A stretch of DNA of 42,685 bases from UBA1562 sp041653955 (GCA_041653955.1 JBAZEH010000011.1:1-42685); one strand, 5' to 3'. Shown: positions 1 to 9,026, counted from the first letter of the stretch. Program-made: numbers and translations. The notes: a model not told the origin generated them from the sequence alone.

Positions 1-573
1 GAATACGTATTTCTTTAGTGGGAACAGCTCATGGCGGGGAACAGGGTATTCAAAAGTATCCATATGGTCTGTTTTAAAAGGCAGGCCGCTTGAAACAATA
101 TCGTCCCCGGAACGCACGACCATATCTTTCAAATCAGTTATACTTTCCCCTTCTATAAAACTAATAATTTGGGAGCTGGTAAAATCAAGGAGTATCGCGT
201 CAATACAATGGTGCATGCGCATAATTTCAGTGCCTGTAGTCAACAGGTTCCCGCCTATGGCAATTATGCGTGCTGAGGTCTTATCCTTTACCCGCTGCAT
301 AAAATCCATATCATCTTTCCAGGTAGCCGAACCGGTAAGGAATATAACCACATCCGGACTGAAACCGCATGCAATGTCAAAAGCCTTTTCAAAAGAGAGA
401 CGCTGCGCCACGGCATCCAAAACACGTAGATTATATTTATTGTGAAGTATCCCGCTCTGCGCCAAAAGGTCTATCGGAGGCCAAAAATAGTCCGCCTTTG
501 ATGAGCTAGAGCAATATTTATCCCTGAGGACAATTTTGTCCGCGGGCGGGTTAAGAAGTAATACTCTCTTCAT
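1..573 (-). CDS. B12-binding-domain protein, probably a radical SAM enzyme (N-terminal part, cut by window edge)
   Basis: The frame opens with ATG at 573 (MKRVLLLNPPADK) and runs off the left edge without a stop, so only about the first 191 residues are seen. The start resembles the N-terminus of B12-binding radical SAM proteins: a beta strand ending in NPP, then a Rossmann-like stretch (PDVVIFLTGSATWKDD, RIIAIGGNLLTT). The classical cobalamin motif DxHxxG is not visible; LDAVAQR sits near the expected place. The CxxxCxxC iron-sulfur motif would lie beyond the edge, so radical SAM chemistry is inferred from the N-terminus and from the adjacent radical SAM gene. The start lies inside the 3' end of that gene (23 bp overlap), implying translational coupling. 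Substrate unknown; a lipid or glycan modification is plausible from context. Confidence 0.7.
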   Translation of the reverse strand, partial: MKRVLLLNPPADKIVLRDKYCSSSSKADYFWPPIDLLAQSGILHNKYNLRVLDAVAQRLSFEKAFDIACGFSPDVVIFLTGSATWKDDMDFMQRVKDKTSARIIAIGGNLLTTGTEIMRMHHCIDAILLDFTSSQIISFIEGESITDLKDMVVRSGDDIVSSGLPFKTDHMDTFEYPVPRHELFPLKKYVF

Positions 574-2020
574 GATATGATAATTCCGTGGTTCGCTCTT
601 TAGTGCGCTGGCTGAATATGAATTTTAAAAACGCAGTAAAAGCCCTGAAAATGCTTGCTAACTGATAAGGGTTCCTGATCATCATCATATAAAAAAAGAT
701 TATGTGCGCCCTAAAATAAAACTTTGTAAAAAGCTCCTTTTGATATCGTAATAATTCCTCGGAAGTAAGCCCATTAGGGACAAAGACTATATTCCAATAA
801 TTCATCTTCTCCCATCTTTCGTCAAAGGTTCCATACTGCCTGGCGATCCCATAAATCTCGGAGCCCGGCAATGGTGTAAACACGCTTGATTGCAGGTCAT
901 TTAAGGCAATCTTCTGGGCAAACCGGATAGTATTCTTTATGCTTTCATGCGTATCTATGGCGTGCCCAATCATAAAGAATCCTTTAGTACGGATCCCCGA
1001 TTTCTGCGCGGCCTCTAGTGTGCTTTCGATCTGAGTCAGTGTAGTATCTTTCTTTAGAAAATCCAGGATACCCTGGTCTCCGCTTTCAATACCAAAACTT
1101 ATCTGCCAGCACCCCATCTTTTTCAGGGTCCTAAGCAGGTCAGGGTCAAGTTTTTTTATCCGTGAAAGGCATGACCAGGAAATACGTATTTTATGCGTAT
1201 TAAAAAGTTCGGCTAAACGCTCTATGCGTTGCCTGTTAACCAGGAATTCATCGTCATCAAATAGTATCTCCTTGACCCTAAAGCGATTTTGCAGGTCCTT
1301 TATCATCTTCACTATATATTCAGCGGAATGCAACCGTACTTTATTCTTATATACAGCGCGGCTGCAATAAATACACCGTCCGTAGCATCCCCGCGAAGTT
1401 ATCAAATAACCGACAGGAAATCTATTAAAGGCATTTATGGGGGGCCGGTAAAGACGCCGCAGGTCAGGCAAAAGATCCCACGCAGGCAACGGCAATTTAT
1501 CAAGGTCGGCGATCAGTTCGCGCGGCTGCGTAATAACCAGCTCATTATTACGCCAAAACATGATACCTTTTACATCTGATAAACTGCTATTCCGATCCAA
1601 TGCCTCAAGAAGCTCGCAGACCGTGATATCACCTTCCCCTAAGACCGCGATATCAAAATTCTTAAATATACGGAAAGTCTTCTCAGGAAGAGCCGTAATA
1701 TGGGGTCCTCCGATTATAACTTTTACGGAAGGTACCAGCGATTTTATCAATCCCGCGATCTTGGCTGCCTTTGCTATAGAAAGCGTTACCGCGGTAATCC
1801 CGACATAATCAGGCCTTTCTTCGGCAATCGCTTGCGCAATAGACAGTTCATCAAGCCGCATAATTTCACCGTCTATTATCTTTGTGTGATACCCTTTCTC
1901 GCGTGTCATAGCAGCCAGGTTGGTCAACCCTAACGGCGGCATGACCGTACCCCCCAAGTTAAACTTGCCATAACGGTCTTTTAACGTAAGCGGAGGGTTG
2001 ACAAAAATAATCTTGCTCAT
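551..2020 (-). CDS. B12-binding-domain radical SAM protein
   Basis: This 489-residue protein has an N-terminal cobalamin-binding-like Rossmann domain (about residues 1-140, with GITAVTLS, VIIGGPHITALP and VLGEGD). A radical SAM domain follows, with the cluster motif CYGRCIYC (C212, C216, C219). The C-terminal part is basic and hydrophobic, as in HpnJ-like and other B12 radical SAM proteins that act on lipids or glycans. These enzymes make the 5'-deoxyadenosyl radical and often perform methylation or C-C chemistry, but the substrate cannot be read from sequence. The start overlaps the asnB-like stop by 4 bp (ATGA), so the two are probably co-translated. It is one of three such proteins in the window. 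Family confidence is high; the specific reaction is unknown. Confidence 0.85.
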   Translation of the reverse strand: MSKIIFVNPPLTLKDRYGKFNLGGTVMPPLGLTNLAAMTREKGYHTKIIDGEIMRLDELSIAQAIAEERPDYVGITAVTLSIAKAAKIAGLIKSLVPSVKVIIGGPHITALPEKTFRIFKNFDIAVLGEGDITVCELLEALDRNSSLSDVKGIMFWRNNELVITQPRELIADLDKLPLPAWDLLPDLRRLYRPPINAFNRFPVGYLITSRGCYGRCIYCSRAVYKNKVRLHSAEYIVKMIKDLQNRFRVKEILFDDDEFLVNRQRIERLAELFNTHKIRISWSCLSRIKKLDPDLLRTLKKMGCWQISFGIESGDQGILDFLKKDTTLTQIESTLEAAQKSGIRTKGFFMIGHAIDTHESIKNTIRFAQKIALNDLQSSVFTPLPGSEIYGIARQYGTFDERWEKMNYWNIVFVPNGLTSEELLRYQKELFTKFYFRAHIIFFYMMMIRNPYQLASIFRAFTAFLKFIFSQRTKERTTELSYHEESITS

Positions 2021-3903
2021 CCTGCAATCTCTCTATCCATAAAAATTCTAAACCAATATTCAACCGCTATTAATGAATACACCTTATTAGCCACGACATA
2101 ATCATAGAGAGAATCTGTCCTGGACGCGCAAAAACGATCCAACAGATTCCTTAAAAAGGATATATTAAAAATATTCCTCCTCTTCGCCCGATCCCCGGTC
2201 AAGGCGTCATAGGCGAAATCTTTAAGTTCCCCCCTATACCAATGCACCAAAGGGGTAGGAAATCCTTTTTTAGGCTGGCGGTATATAATCTCAGGCAGCT
2301 TATCACGCATGAACTCCTTGGTCATAAACTTAAGCCTTCCTTTCGCCAGTTTATATTCTAAAGGCATTGAAACAGAAAATTCTAATAACTCATTGTCACA
2401 TAAGGGGGTCCGTGCCTCGATCGAATGCGCCATCCCCATTTTATCTTCCTGGATAAAAAGCGTAGGCAGATATGTCTTAAGATAAAGGTAGAGTATAAGG
2501 TCATCCTCCTTAAGTCCGGAGTGCCTGATAATATCAAACAAACCATTCATGGGATTATAATTGCCTATAGAATGCGCAAAATCAGCGGTAAATATACTTT
2601 TTCTCTCCTTCTCGTTAAACATAATAAAAAGTCCATACCCCACTTCTTTCATAATAATGGGAGTAAGCAAAAAATACAGCATACGCAAGGTCTCATCAAG
2701 CTGCCTCTCCCTTATCAAACCCAAAATAGCAAACGGGTTCTTTTTGATGGCGTTTCTGTATTGAGCCGCCTTGAATACAGGGTAACCCGCGAATAGTTCA
2801 TCGCCCCCATGGCCCGTTAAAACTACTTTCACCTTGCTGCCTACAAGTCTCGCTACCTCATATTGCGCGAAAGCGCCTGAACCCAGGGTCGGCTCATCAA
2901 GATGGTACATCACGCTCTCAAAATTATCGGCGTAATCCTTTGCCGTAATGACGATCTCGTTACTGATCCCGCCTATAGCCCCGGCTATCACACGCGAGCA
3001 TTCCCGCTCATCATATTTCTTTTTTTCCGTAAAAGCTCCGGTAAAGGTATTCAAGGGATAGCCCAAATGCCCTGCAGACAGGCATGCGACAGAAGAAGAA
3101 TCAAACCCTCCGCTAAGATAGCAACCAACCTCTACATCGGAAATTAAATGCCGCTTTACAGCGGCCTCCAGGATCTCTCCGTATTTATGCAGGTATTCGT
3201 CAACCTCACCATAATGCAGCTTGGTAAAATCAGCCTCCCAGTATTTTTTCAACATCGTACCCCTGCCGGGTGCCACAATCATGTAATGACCGGCGGGAAG
3301 CTTGAAAACCCCCTCAAAGAATGTTTTACTGTCTAAAACATTCTGGAAAGCAATAAAATCAGTTAAAGTCTGCCGGTTAAGAGCTCTTGTGATCTTTCTA
3401 TCCAATAAGATCTGTTTTATTTCAGAAGCAAAAACAATTTTATCGGCATCCTGATAATAATAAAGGGCTTTTATGCCCAGCCTGTCACGCGCCAGAAAAA
3501 GGCTTTTATTACGATCGTCCCATATCGCGAAAACGAACATCCCATTAAGCATCCTTACGCATTCCGGGCCATACTCTTCAAAAAGATGCAAAACAACCTC
3601 GGTGTCGGTCTTGGTATAAAACGAATGCTTGCCTGAAAGGCCTTCCTTAAGTTCTTTATGATTATATACTTCTCCGACATACGCGATCACAAGGCTTTTA
3701 TCTTCATTGTAAATAGGCTGGCTGCCGCTATCTGTGGTATCGATAACTGCCAGCCTTCGGTGAGCAAGGCCTATATTATTATTGACATAGAACCCATCTC
3801 CGTCCGGTCCGCGATATTTGATCATATCGGCCATTCTATGAAGCAGCCCGGGATCAACAGCCCGCTCCTTATCAAGATTTAATATTCCTGCTATTCCGCA
3901 CAT
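2017..3903 (-). CDS. asnB: Asparagine synthase (glutamine-hydrolysing)-like amidotransferase
   Basis: This 628-residue protein has the two-domain layout of class II asparagine synthetase B. The N-terminal glutaminase begins MCGIAGI with Cys2 as nucleophile, and the C-terminal synthetase has the PP-loop SGGFDSS (264-270). In surface-polysaccharide clusters this family often amidates a sugar carboxylate or a modified amino acid rather than making free asparagine. Here it sits between a DPMS-like GT2 and radical SAM genes. One oddity: the usual NGEIYN of the glutaminase site reads VGEVYN (76-81), so the Asn that forms the oxyanion hole in E. coli AsnB is Val. Reduced glutaminase activity is therefore possible. 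The arginine of the AHRRLAVID segment and the aspartate of KTDTE are retained. The gene is 3 bp downstream of the GT2. Confidence 0.88.
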   Translation of the reverse strand: MCGIAGILNLDKERAVDPGLLHRMADMIKYRGPDGDGFYVNNNIGLAHRRLAVIDTTDSGSQPIYNEDKSLVIAYVGEVYNHKELKEGLSGKHSFYTKTDTEVVLHLFEEYGPECVRMLNGMFVFAIWDDRNKSLFLARDRLGIKALYYYQDADKIVFASEIKQILLDRKITRALNRQTLTDFIAFQNVLDSKTFFEGVFKLPAGHYMIVAPGRGTMLKKYWEADFTKLHYGEVDEYLHKYGEILEAAVKRHLISDVEVGCYLSGGFDSSSVACLSAGHLGYPLNTFTGAFTEKKKYDERECSRVIAGAIGGISNEIVITAKDYADNFESVMYHLDEPTLGSGAFAQYEVARLVGSKVKVVLTGHGGDELFAGYPVFKAAQYRNAIKKNPFAILGLIRERQLDETLRMLYFLLTPIIMKEVGYGLFIMFNEKERKSIFTADFAHSIGNYNPMNGLFDIIRHSGLKEDDLILYLYLKTYLPTLFIQEDKMGMAHSIEARTPLCDNELLEFSVSMPLEYKLAKGRLKFMTKEFMRDKLPEIIYRQPKKGFPTPLVHWYRGELKDFAYDALTGDRAKRRNIFNISFLRNLLDRFCASRTDSLYDYVVANKVYSLIAVEYWFRIFMDREIAG

Positions 3904-3906
3904 TCT

Positions 3907-4872
3907 TTAAGATTTACGGCCAAGACCAGATAGACGGATATCCCTCTGGAGACGGACAACCTGGTTCTGTGTCCGTTTGTTTTGATATGCCAAGAAGCTA
4001 AAAATCAGAAGCTGGGTGCCGGTTATGATAAGCAATATCGTCAGGTTAATAATCGGGCGGCTTAAGTCATCCTTTGAAGTAAAGCGCGAATAAACCAGGG
4101 ACAACCCGAATATTATGCCGAGCAAAATAGAGGCTGCGCCTAAAACCCCCAAAAGTATAACAGGGGCCTCTATGAAGCTAAAAAGCAAATGAGAGATGAC
4201 GGTTCTCCTGATCTTAAGGGTAGAGCGGCGTTTTGTTTTCTTATTTTGCTGCAGGCTCCAATCAATAGTTCCCGGTATCTCTTTTATGGTCATACCGAGC
4301 GCCATCAGCTTGGACAATATCTCAATATGGATCTCCTTGCCGTCGCTTTCAAGGTCAAGTGATTTTATAGCGCGTGACCTATAACCACGCATCATCCCTG
4401 TGGCCATAGTCAAATCCCCCGAAAAAGCCGCCCTAAGGATCTTATTACCTATCCTGCTGATAAATACGCGCAATAACGGAACGCTCTTGTAGCCTCCCCC
4501 GGATAGGTTTGGTGAAGCTATAAGCAGATCGCACCCTGGGTCATTCTTCAAGCCATCAATCAACTCCATAACCAAGCCCGTTCCCCAGGAAGAATCGGCT
4601 TCAGTAGTAATAATAATATCGCCTCTAGCCCTATCAAACCCCTCACGCAGCGCCCTGCCGCGGCCTCTATTCTTAGGATATCCGCATAACCTAAGGCGGC
4701 CTCTTTCTTTTGCCATATTTAAAACAATATCTTTGGTATTATCTGTGCTGCCGTCATCTACCACTATTAACTCCCAATCATCCTTGAGGCTATTTAAAAC
4801 CGAATACATTTTATCAATAGAATGTTGGATAGTATCCGACTCGTTAAACATCGGCATAATAACAGATATCAT
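3907..4872 (-). CDS. Membrane-anchored GT2 glycosyltransferase (dolichol-phosphate mannosyltransferase-like)
   Basis: This 321-residue protein has an N-terminal GT-A domain of family 2 with VVDDGSTDNTKD near residue 40. Two hydrophobic segments at the C-terminus (VILLGVLGAASILLGIIFG and a second near 270-295) match DPMS/GtrB-type polyprenyl-phosphate glycosyltransferases with two TM helices. The metal-binding DxD region reads TEADSSWG instead of the more common DADLQ form. It probably transfers a sugar from a nucleotide donor to an undecaprenyl-phosphate carrier at the inner membrane. A clear Shine-Dalgarno (GGAGG, 5 bp before ATG) precedes it, within the 15 bp gap after wecB. Donor sugar and acceptor are unknown. 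Confidence 0.87.
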   Translation of the reverse strand: MISVIMPMFNESDTIQHSIDKMYSVLNSLKDDWELIVVDDGSTDNTKDIVLNMAKERGRLRLCGYPKNRGRGRALREGFDRARGDIIITTEADSSWGTGLVMELIDGLKNDPGCDLLIASPNLSGGGYKSVPLLRVFISRIGNKILRAAFSGDLTMATGMMRGYRSRAIKSLDLESDGKEIHIEILSKLMALGMTIKEIPGTIDWSLQQNKKTKRRSTLKIRRTVISHLLFSFIEAPVILLGVLGAASILLGIIFGLSLVYSRFTSKDDLSRPIINLTILLIITGTQLLIFSFLAYQNKRTQNQVVRLQRDIRLSGLGRKS

Positions 4873-4887
4873 TTTAACCTCCGGATT

Positions 4888-6024
4888 TTAAGAAAACTCT
4901 TTATCTATGATTTTCTTTACGATCCTGTGGGCTGTCTTGCCGTCCCAAAATCTGGGGGCTGCGGCACGCTTGAATTTACCATTCATTATAGAATACGCCA
5001 GGCTCAACAATTTATCTCTGCTCAAACCGGCCAGGACATTTGTGCCTTCCGTGATAGTAATCGGCCTTTCGGTATTTTCGCGTATAGTAATGCAAGGTAT
5101 ATTAAGTATAGTTGTTTCTTCCTGTATGCCTCCGGAATCAGTAACCACAAAAGAAGCCGAAGACATAAGGGAAAGGAAGGATAAATAACCCATCGGATCC
5201 AGATAAATTATTTTATGCTTCCCGCCGCCTGAAACCTCGCCTGCCGCAACAAAATATTTTCGTAATCCGAATTTGGCTATGTTCTTTTTAGTTCTGGGGT
5301 GCATAGGGAACACGACGGGGATCCGTTTAGACAGTCTGGATAATCCATTGATTAATCCCAATAATCTTGATTTATTATCTACGGCTGAAGGGCGATGGGC
5401 GGTCACAAGGATATACCCTTTCTTTTCCAACCCCAATTTATCCGCTATTTTCATACTGGCGGCCTTCTTTATGCCTTCCATAAGGCTATCCACCATCACA
5501 TTGCCGACCAGAAAAATCCTATTATTTTCTATCCCTTCTCTTAGCAGGTTATTGTTAGCTTCCTGGCAAGGAGTAAAAAGATAAGTAGAGATCCTATCCG
5601 TTACAATTCTGTTTACCTCTTCAGGCATAGACATATCAAAGCTCCTAAGCCCTGCCTCTACGTGCGCAACCGGTATATTAAGCTTAACTGAAGCTAACGC
5701 GCATGCCACAGTAGAATTAACATCTCCGACAACCAACACCATATCCGGCTTATATTTCTGCAGAACTTTCTCGAATTTTATCAATATTCTCCCTGTCTGT
5801 TCGCCATGGTTTCCCGAACCTACTTCCAGATGAATATCCGGCTTAGGCAGATCCAGGTCTCTAAAGAATACTCTTGACATGCGATAATCATAATGCTGGC
5901 CGGTATGGACAAGGACCGGATCTATGCGCCCCGGAAACAAACGCATCTTCTTAATAAGCGGGGCTACCTTCATAAAATTAGGCCGGGCCCCTACAACATT
6001 AATGATTTTTATTGCCTTTTTCAT
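4888..6024 (-). CDS. wecB: UDP-N-acetylglucosamine 2-epimerase (non-hydrolysing)
   Basis: The protein interconverts UDP-GlcNAc and UDP-ManNAc, supplying ManNAc or ManNAcA for surface glycans. Family hallmarks are clear: NVVGARPNFMKVAPL at the N-terminus, HTGQHYD, HVEAGLRSFD and VTDSGGIQEE, with a length of about 378 residues that is normal for WecB/MnaA. I chose ATG at 6024 (MKKAIKIINVVG). The frame stays open to 6090, but that would add 22 residues unlike the family and overlap rmlB; the 6024 start leaves a 4 bp gap after the rmlB stop. No wecC dehydrogenase is in the window, so the final sugar is not determined. Probably part of the MarR-led operon. Confidence 0.93.
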   Translation of the reverse strand: MKKAIKIINVVGARPNFMKVAPLIKKMRLFPGRIDPVLVHTGQHYDYRMSRVFFRDLDLPKPDIHLEVGSGNHGEQTGRILIKFEKVLQKYKPDMVLVVGDVNSTVACALASVKLNIPVAHVEAGLRSFDMSMPEEVNRIVTDRISTYLFTPCQEANNNLLREGIENNRIFLVGNVMVDSLMEGIKKAASMKIADKLGLEKKGYILVTAHRPSAVDNKSRLLGLINGLSRLSKRIPVVFPMHPRTKKNIAKFGLRKYFVAAGEVSGGGKHKIIYLDPMGYLSFLSLMSSASFVVTDSGGIQEETTILNIPCITIRENTERPITITEGTNVLAGLSRDKLLSLAYSIMNGKFKRAAAPRFWDGKTAHRIVKKIIDKEFS

Positions 6025-6028
6025 GGCG

Positions 6029-7000
6029 CTATTTCTTGATAAGCCAATTATGGTTTTCCTTATTCCATCCAACGGTAATGCCAAGGCCAAGGGAAAAGTT
6101 CATCTTTGGGCCCCAGCCTATCATCCTTAGTTTTGAGGAATCCAATGCGTAACGCAGATCGTGGCCCGGGCGGTCTTTTACGAATTTTATTAAAGCCGGT
6201 GGCTTCCCAAGCATAGTCAGGATCTTCCTCGCTACATCTATATTCTTTTCTTCATGCCCGCTTCCGAGGTTATAGATTTCCCCGGGCCATGCCCTGTCTA
6301 ACAGGAATATTACCGCTCCGGCGCAATCCGAAACGTGCAGCCACTCCCTCCGGTTCATGCCCTTGGCGTAAATAGGGACCTTCCTGCCGCGTAAAGCGTT
6401 ATTTATTATTACGGGGATGAGTTTTTCCGGATATTGCCAGGGCCCGTAATTGTTACAAGGCCTGATTATAACCGCGGGAAAACCGTAAGTCCTGACATAG
6501 GACCTGATAAGCAGGTCGGCAGCTGCTTTGGATGCGGCATAAGGGCTATTAGGCTTTAAAGGGGAATTCTCGTTAAACCTGCCCCTCTTAATATCTCCAT
6601 ACACCTCATCAGTCGAAATCTGAAAGAATTTATCTATATTATACTTCTTTGATACTTCTAAAAGAGTATGCGCTCCCTTAACATTAGTCTCAATAAACAC
6701 AGAAGCATCAGCTATGCTTCTGTCAACATGGGTTTCAGCGGCAAAATTTACCACAACCTGCGGCCTTTCTTTCTTGAAGATGGCATTCATTCGGGCCTTA
6801 TCGCATATATCGGATTTATAGAATTTATACTTGCCTCTGGCTTCCGCAAGCCTTACCAGGTCTCCGGCGTAAGTGAGCTTATCAACAACTATCAGCCCCC
6901 CCTTTTTGCGAGGGTACTCCCTGGATAATTGCCGGACAAATTCGCTGCCGATAAACCCCGCGCCTCCGGTAACTAATATTTTATGTATTCTTTTACGCAT
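6029..7000 (-). CDS. rmlB: dTDP-glucose 4,6-dehydratase
   Basis: This extended short-chain dehydrogenase of 323 residues catalyses the second step of dTDP-L-rhamnose synthesis, forming dTDP-4-keto-6-deoxyglucose. The NAD-binding TGGAGFIGS (residues 11-19) is followed by the dehydratase-specific triad STDEVYGD (T130, D131, E132) and the catalytic YAASK (Y154, K158). NNYGPWQYPEKLIP and the YNLGSGHEEKN segment are also typical of RmlB. The start lies 28 bp inside the preceding rmlD-like gene, implying tight coupling. Together with RmlA and the rmlD-like gene it makes a complete route to dTDP-rhamnose if the rmlD-like protein also epimerises C3 and C5. No rmlC is present. Confidence 0.93.
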   Translation of the reverse strand: MRKRIHKILVTGGAGFIGSEFVRQLSREYPRKKGGLIVVDKLTYAGDLVRLAEARGKYKFYKSDICDKARMNAIFKKERPQVVVNFAAETHVDRSIADASVFIETNVKGAHTLLEVSKKYNIDKFFQISTDEVYGDIKRGRFNENSPLKPNSPYAASKAAADLLIRSYVRTYGFPAVIIRPCNNYGPWQYPEKLIPVIINNALRGRKVPIYAKGMNRREWLHVSDCAGAVIFLLDRAWPGEIYNLGSGHEEKNIDVARKILTMLGKPPALIKFVKDRPGHDLRYALDSSKLRMIGWGPKMNFSLGLGITVGWNKENHNWLIKK

Positions 7001-7791
7001 TCTTCCATAACCTCCCTGATACCCCTTACTTTAAAACCCGAATCTTTAAGTTTCCTGGTTGACATTATCAGGTTTGTCCTTGTTAAATTCAGCTTATTGT
7101 AGTTTATGACTTTATATTTGAAATCCGGGACGTATTTTTTATAGATATTCAGTAACTCCGGATAACTGCCGCCGCCCTTATTCACCAGGTTAAAAATACC
7201 GCGGGCATCGATCCTGATCAAGTGCCTTAATGCCTTAATAAAATCCGGTATATACGTGATGGAGTTAGGGAGGTCAATGATATTCTTATATCCGGTTAAT
7301 TTAGTAAGGATATTTCTTGGATGGGGGCGGTTATCCAGGGGTATCCGTATCCTTAAAACGAGGATATTATGCTTTGCGCTTAAGGCTTCAAGGGAACGTT
7401 CCGCATAAATTTTGGTCCGGCTATAATACAGCTCAAAGAAATCAGGCGGATCGCTTTCCCTGATAGGGCGTGCCTTGCGATAATTAAAATGGTAGATACA
7501 TCCACTGCCGATATGAATCAACTTTATACCGTGCCTCAATGCCGCTTCAGCCAGTATTATCGGCACAAAAGTATTGGCTAATAGCGCCTTATCTTTATTC
7601 AGCTCGCAATCATCAACATTCCTGCCTATATACCCTATGCAATTTATCAGGATATCAGGACGGAACTTGCGTATTAACTGTTCAGCATCCCGGTAGCTAT
7701 ATATTTTCTTGTTTGAAATATCGCACTTTAACTCCCCCTGCAGCCTCTGCCCGATAAAACCTGTTCCCAATATAAGAATTTTATTTTTCAT
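6973..7791 (-). CDS. RmlD-like protein resembling bifunctional NDP-4-keto-6-deoxyglucose 3,5-epimerase/4-reductase (NRS/ER type)
   Basis: This SDR-family protein (272 residues) has an N-terminal GTGFIGQ nucleotide-binding loop and catalytic YSRTK (Y123, K127). Several blocks match the plant NRS/ER (UER1) enzyme better than ordinary RmlD: GRNVDDCE, GSGCIY, PRNILTKLTGYKN and DLPNSITYI. In the Arabidopsis enzyme, as I recall it, the Cys of the TGCIF block and the Lys of the RNFITK block are the 3,5-epimerase residues. Both are present here (C98, K164), whereas typical RmlD has STDYVF at the cysteine block. A bifunctional enzyme would explain why rmlC is missing. I prefer ATG at 7791, about 9 bp after GAGGG; a GTG two codons earlier (7797) is also open. 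It overlaps both neighbours. Confidence 0.8.
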   Translation of the reverse strand: MKNKILILGTGFIGQRLQGELKCDISNKKIYSYRDAEQLIRKFRPDILINCIGYIGRNVDDCELNKDKALLANTFVPIILAEAALRHGIKLIHIGSGCIYHFNYRKARPIRESDPPDFFELYYSRTKIYAERSLEALSAKHNILVLRIRIPLDNRPHPRNILTKLTGYKNIIDLPNSITYIPDFIKALRHLIRIDARGIFNLVNKGGGSYPELLNIYKKYVPDFKYKVINYNKLNLTRTNLIMSTRKLKDSGFKVRGIREVMEECVKEYIKY

Positions 7792-8650
7792 TTTCACATA
7801 CCCTCTTCAAATATTCTCCATACCCGGTGTTGATCCTTTTTGCCAGCGATCGCAGCTTCACCCTGTTTATATACCCCATCCTGTAAGCTATCTCTTCTAC
7901 GCAGCCTATCTTTAGTCCCTGCCTCTCTTCAATTGTTTTTATAAAAAACGAAGCCTCCATAAGGGAATCGTATGTCCCTGTATCAAGCCAGGCATACCCC
8001 CTGCCTAACAGCTTAACCTTCAGCTTACCCTTTTTAAGGTATTCATTATTCAGGTCAGTGATCTCAAGCTCCCCTCTGCGGGAAGGCTTAAGGGATTTTG
8101 CGGCCTTAACCACATTATTATCGTAAAAGTAAACCCCGCAGACGGCATAATTTGATTTTGGTTTCCTGGGTTTCTCCTCTATAGAGATGACATTTTCCTT
8201 GCTGTCAAACTCAATAACACCGTAACGCTGCGGGTCCTTTATGGAGTATCCGAAGGTAACCGCGCCCTCCCTTAGCATAGATGCGTCCCTTAATAGCCCC
8301 GCTAACCCGTCGCCATAGAATATATTGTCACCCAGGATCAGGCAAACGCTCTCTTTTCCTATGAACTTCTCGCCTATTATAAAACTCTGGGCTATACCTT
8401 TAGGCTCATCCTGGACAGCATAAGATATATTTATCCCTAAATCCTTTCCGCTACCCAGCAGCTCTTTAAATCTTGGGGTATCCTGCGGGGTAGAAATCAC
8501 AAGTATATCCCTTATCCCGGTAAGCATCAGGACTGATAACGGATAATAAATCATAGGTTTATCGTATACGGGAAGCATTTGTTTGCATACGCCCCGCGTT
8601 ATAGGATAAAGCCTTGTTGCCTTGCCTCCAGCCAGAATAATACCTTTCAT
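7781..8650 (-). CDS. rmlA: Glucose-1-phosphate thymidylyltransferase
   Basis: The enzyme joins glucose-1-phosphate and dTTP to make dTDP-glucose, the entry to rhamnose and other deoxysugars. The signature loop ILAGGKATRLYPIT at residue 5 (Ala where GGxGTRL usually has Gly) is followed by KQMLPVYDKPMIYYPL with the catalytic Lys. LGDNIFYGDGL, EEKPRKPKSNYAVCGVYFYD and YAWLDTGT are diagnostic of RmlA. Its 289 residues are the usual length. ATG at 8650 is two bases after the MarR-type regulator stop (TAACTATG), so it is first of the sugar genes in the regulator-led operon. Confidence 0.95.
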   Translation of the reverse strand: MKGIILAGGKATRLYPITRGVCKQMLPVYDKPMIYYPLSVLMLTGIRDILVISTPQDTPRFKELLGSGKDLGINISYAVQDEPKGIAQSFIIGEKFIGKESVCLILGDNIFYGDGLAGLLRDASMLREGAVTFGYSIKDPQRYGVIEFDSKENVISIEEKPRKPKSNYAVCGVYFYDNNVVKAAKSLKPSRRGELEITDLNNEYLKKGKLKVKLLGRGYAWLDTGTYDSLMEASFFIKTIEERQGLKIGCVEEIAYRMGYINRVKLRSLAKRINTGYGEYLKRVCENEK

Positions 8651-8652
8651 AG

Positions 8653-9015
8653 TTAAACGGGCTCCTCTCCGGAGATGATAACAGGCTCCTGGGCCCTTAA
8701 CCTCTCCATCTCCTTCTTAAGTTCTTCGTATTCCTGCGCCTTCCAGGCGAAGAATTTACGGGTAAGGTGGATCTTTATCTTTATTCCTTGAGTTGTAAGA
8801 AGATACGTATAGGCGAGCTTATTCCTAGAGTTCTTGAAGTTTTTTATCTCTATTATCCCCTTGTCTATAAGCGCCCTGATAAGGAAGTTTAACTTACCCA
8901 GGCTGATATCAAGCTTGTGGGCAAGGTCACGCTGGGTTATCTGGGGATTACGCTCTATTTCTCTAAGGGCATGGAGGGTTTTTTCAGAATCAAGTATCTT
9001 GACTAAATTATCCAT
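8653..9015 (-). CDS. MarR-family EPS-associated transcriptional regulator
   Basis: This 120-residue protein has an N-terminal winged-helix region (TQRDLAHKLDISLGKLNFLI is the helix-turn-helix, about residues 27-46). A basic linker and a C-terminal coiled-coil-like segment (AQEYEELKKEMERLRAQ) follow. This layout matches the MarR-type regulators found beside exopolysaccharide genes. It is the first gene of the rmlA-rmlD-rmlB-wecB unit and sits behind a promoter rich in inverted repeats, so autoregulation and control of the downstream operon are likely. No good Shine-Dalgarno precedes ATG at 9015. The DNA site and any ligand are unknown. Confidence 0.85.
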   Translation of the reverse strand: MDNLVKILDSEKTLHALREIERNPQITQRDLAHKLDISLGKLNFLIRALIDKGIIEIKNFKNSRNKLAYTYLLTTQGIKIKIHLTRKFFAWKAQEYEELKKEMERLRAQEPVIISGEEPV

Positions 9016-9026
9016 ATTTGATATTT

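Noticed and set aside
4888..6090. Longer wecB start at 6090 giving 400 residues.
   Set aside because: The extra 22 residues do not look like the WecB N-terminus and overlap rmlB; ATG at 6024 fits the family and operon spacing.
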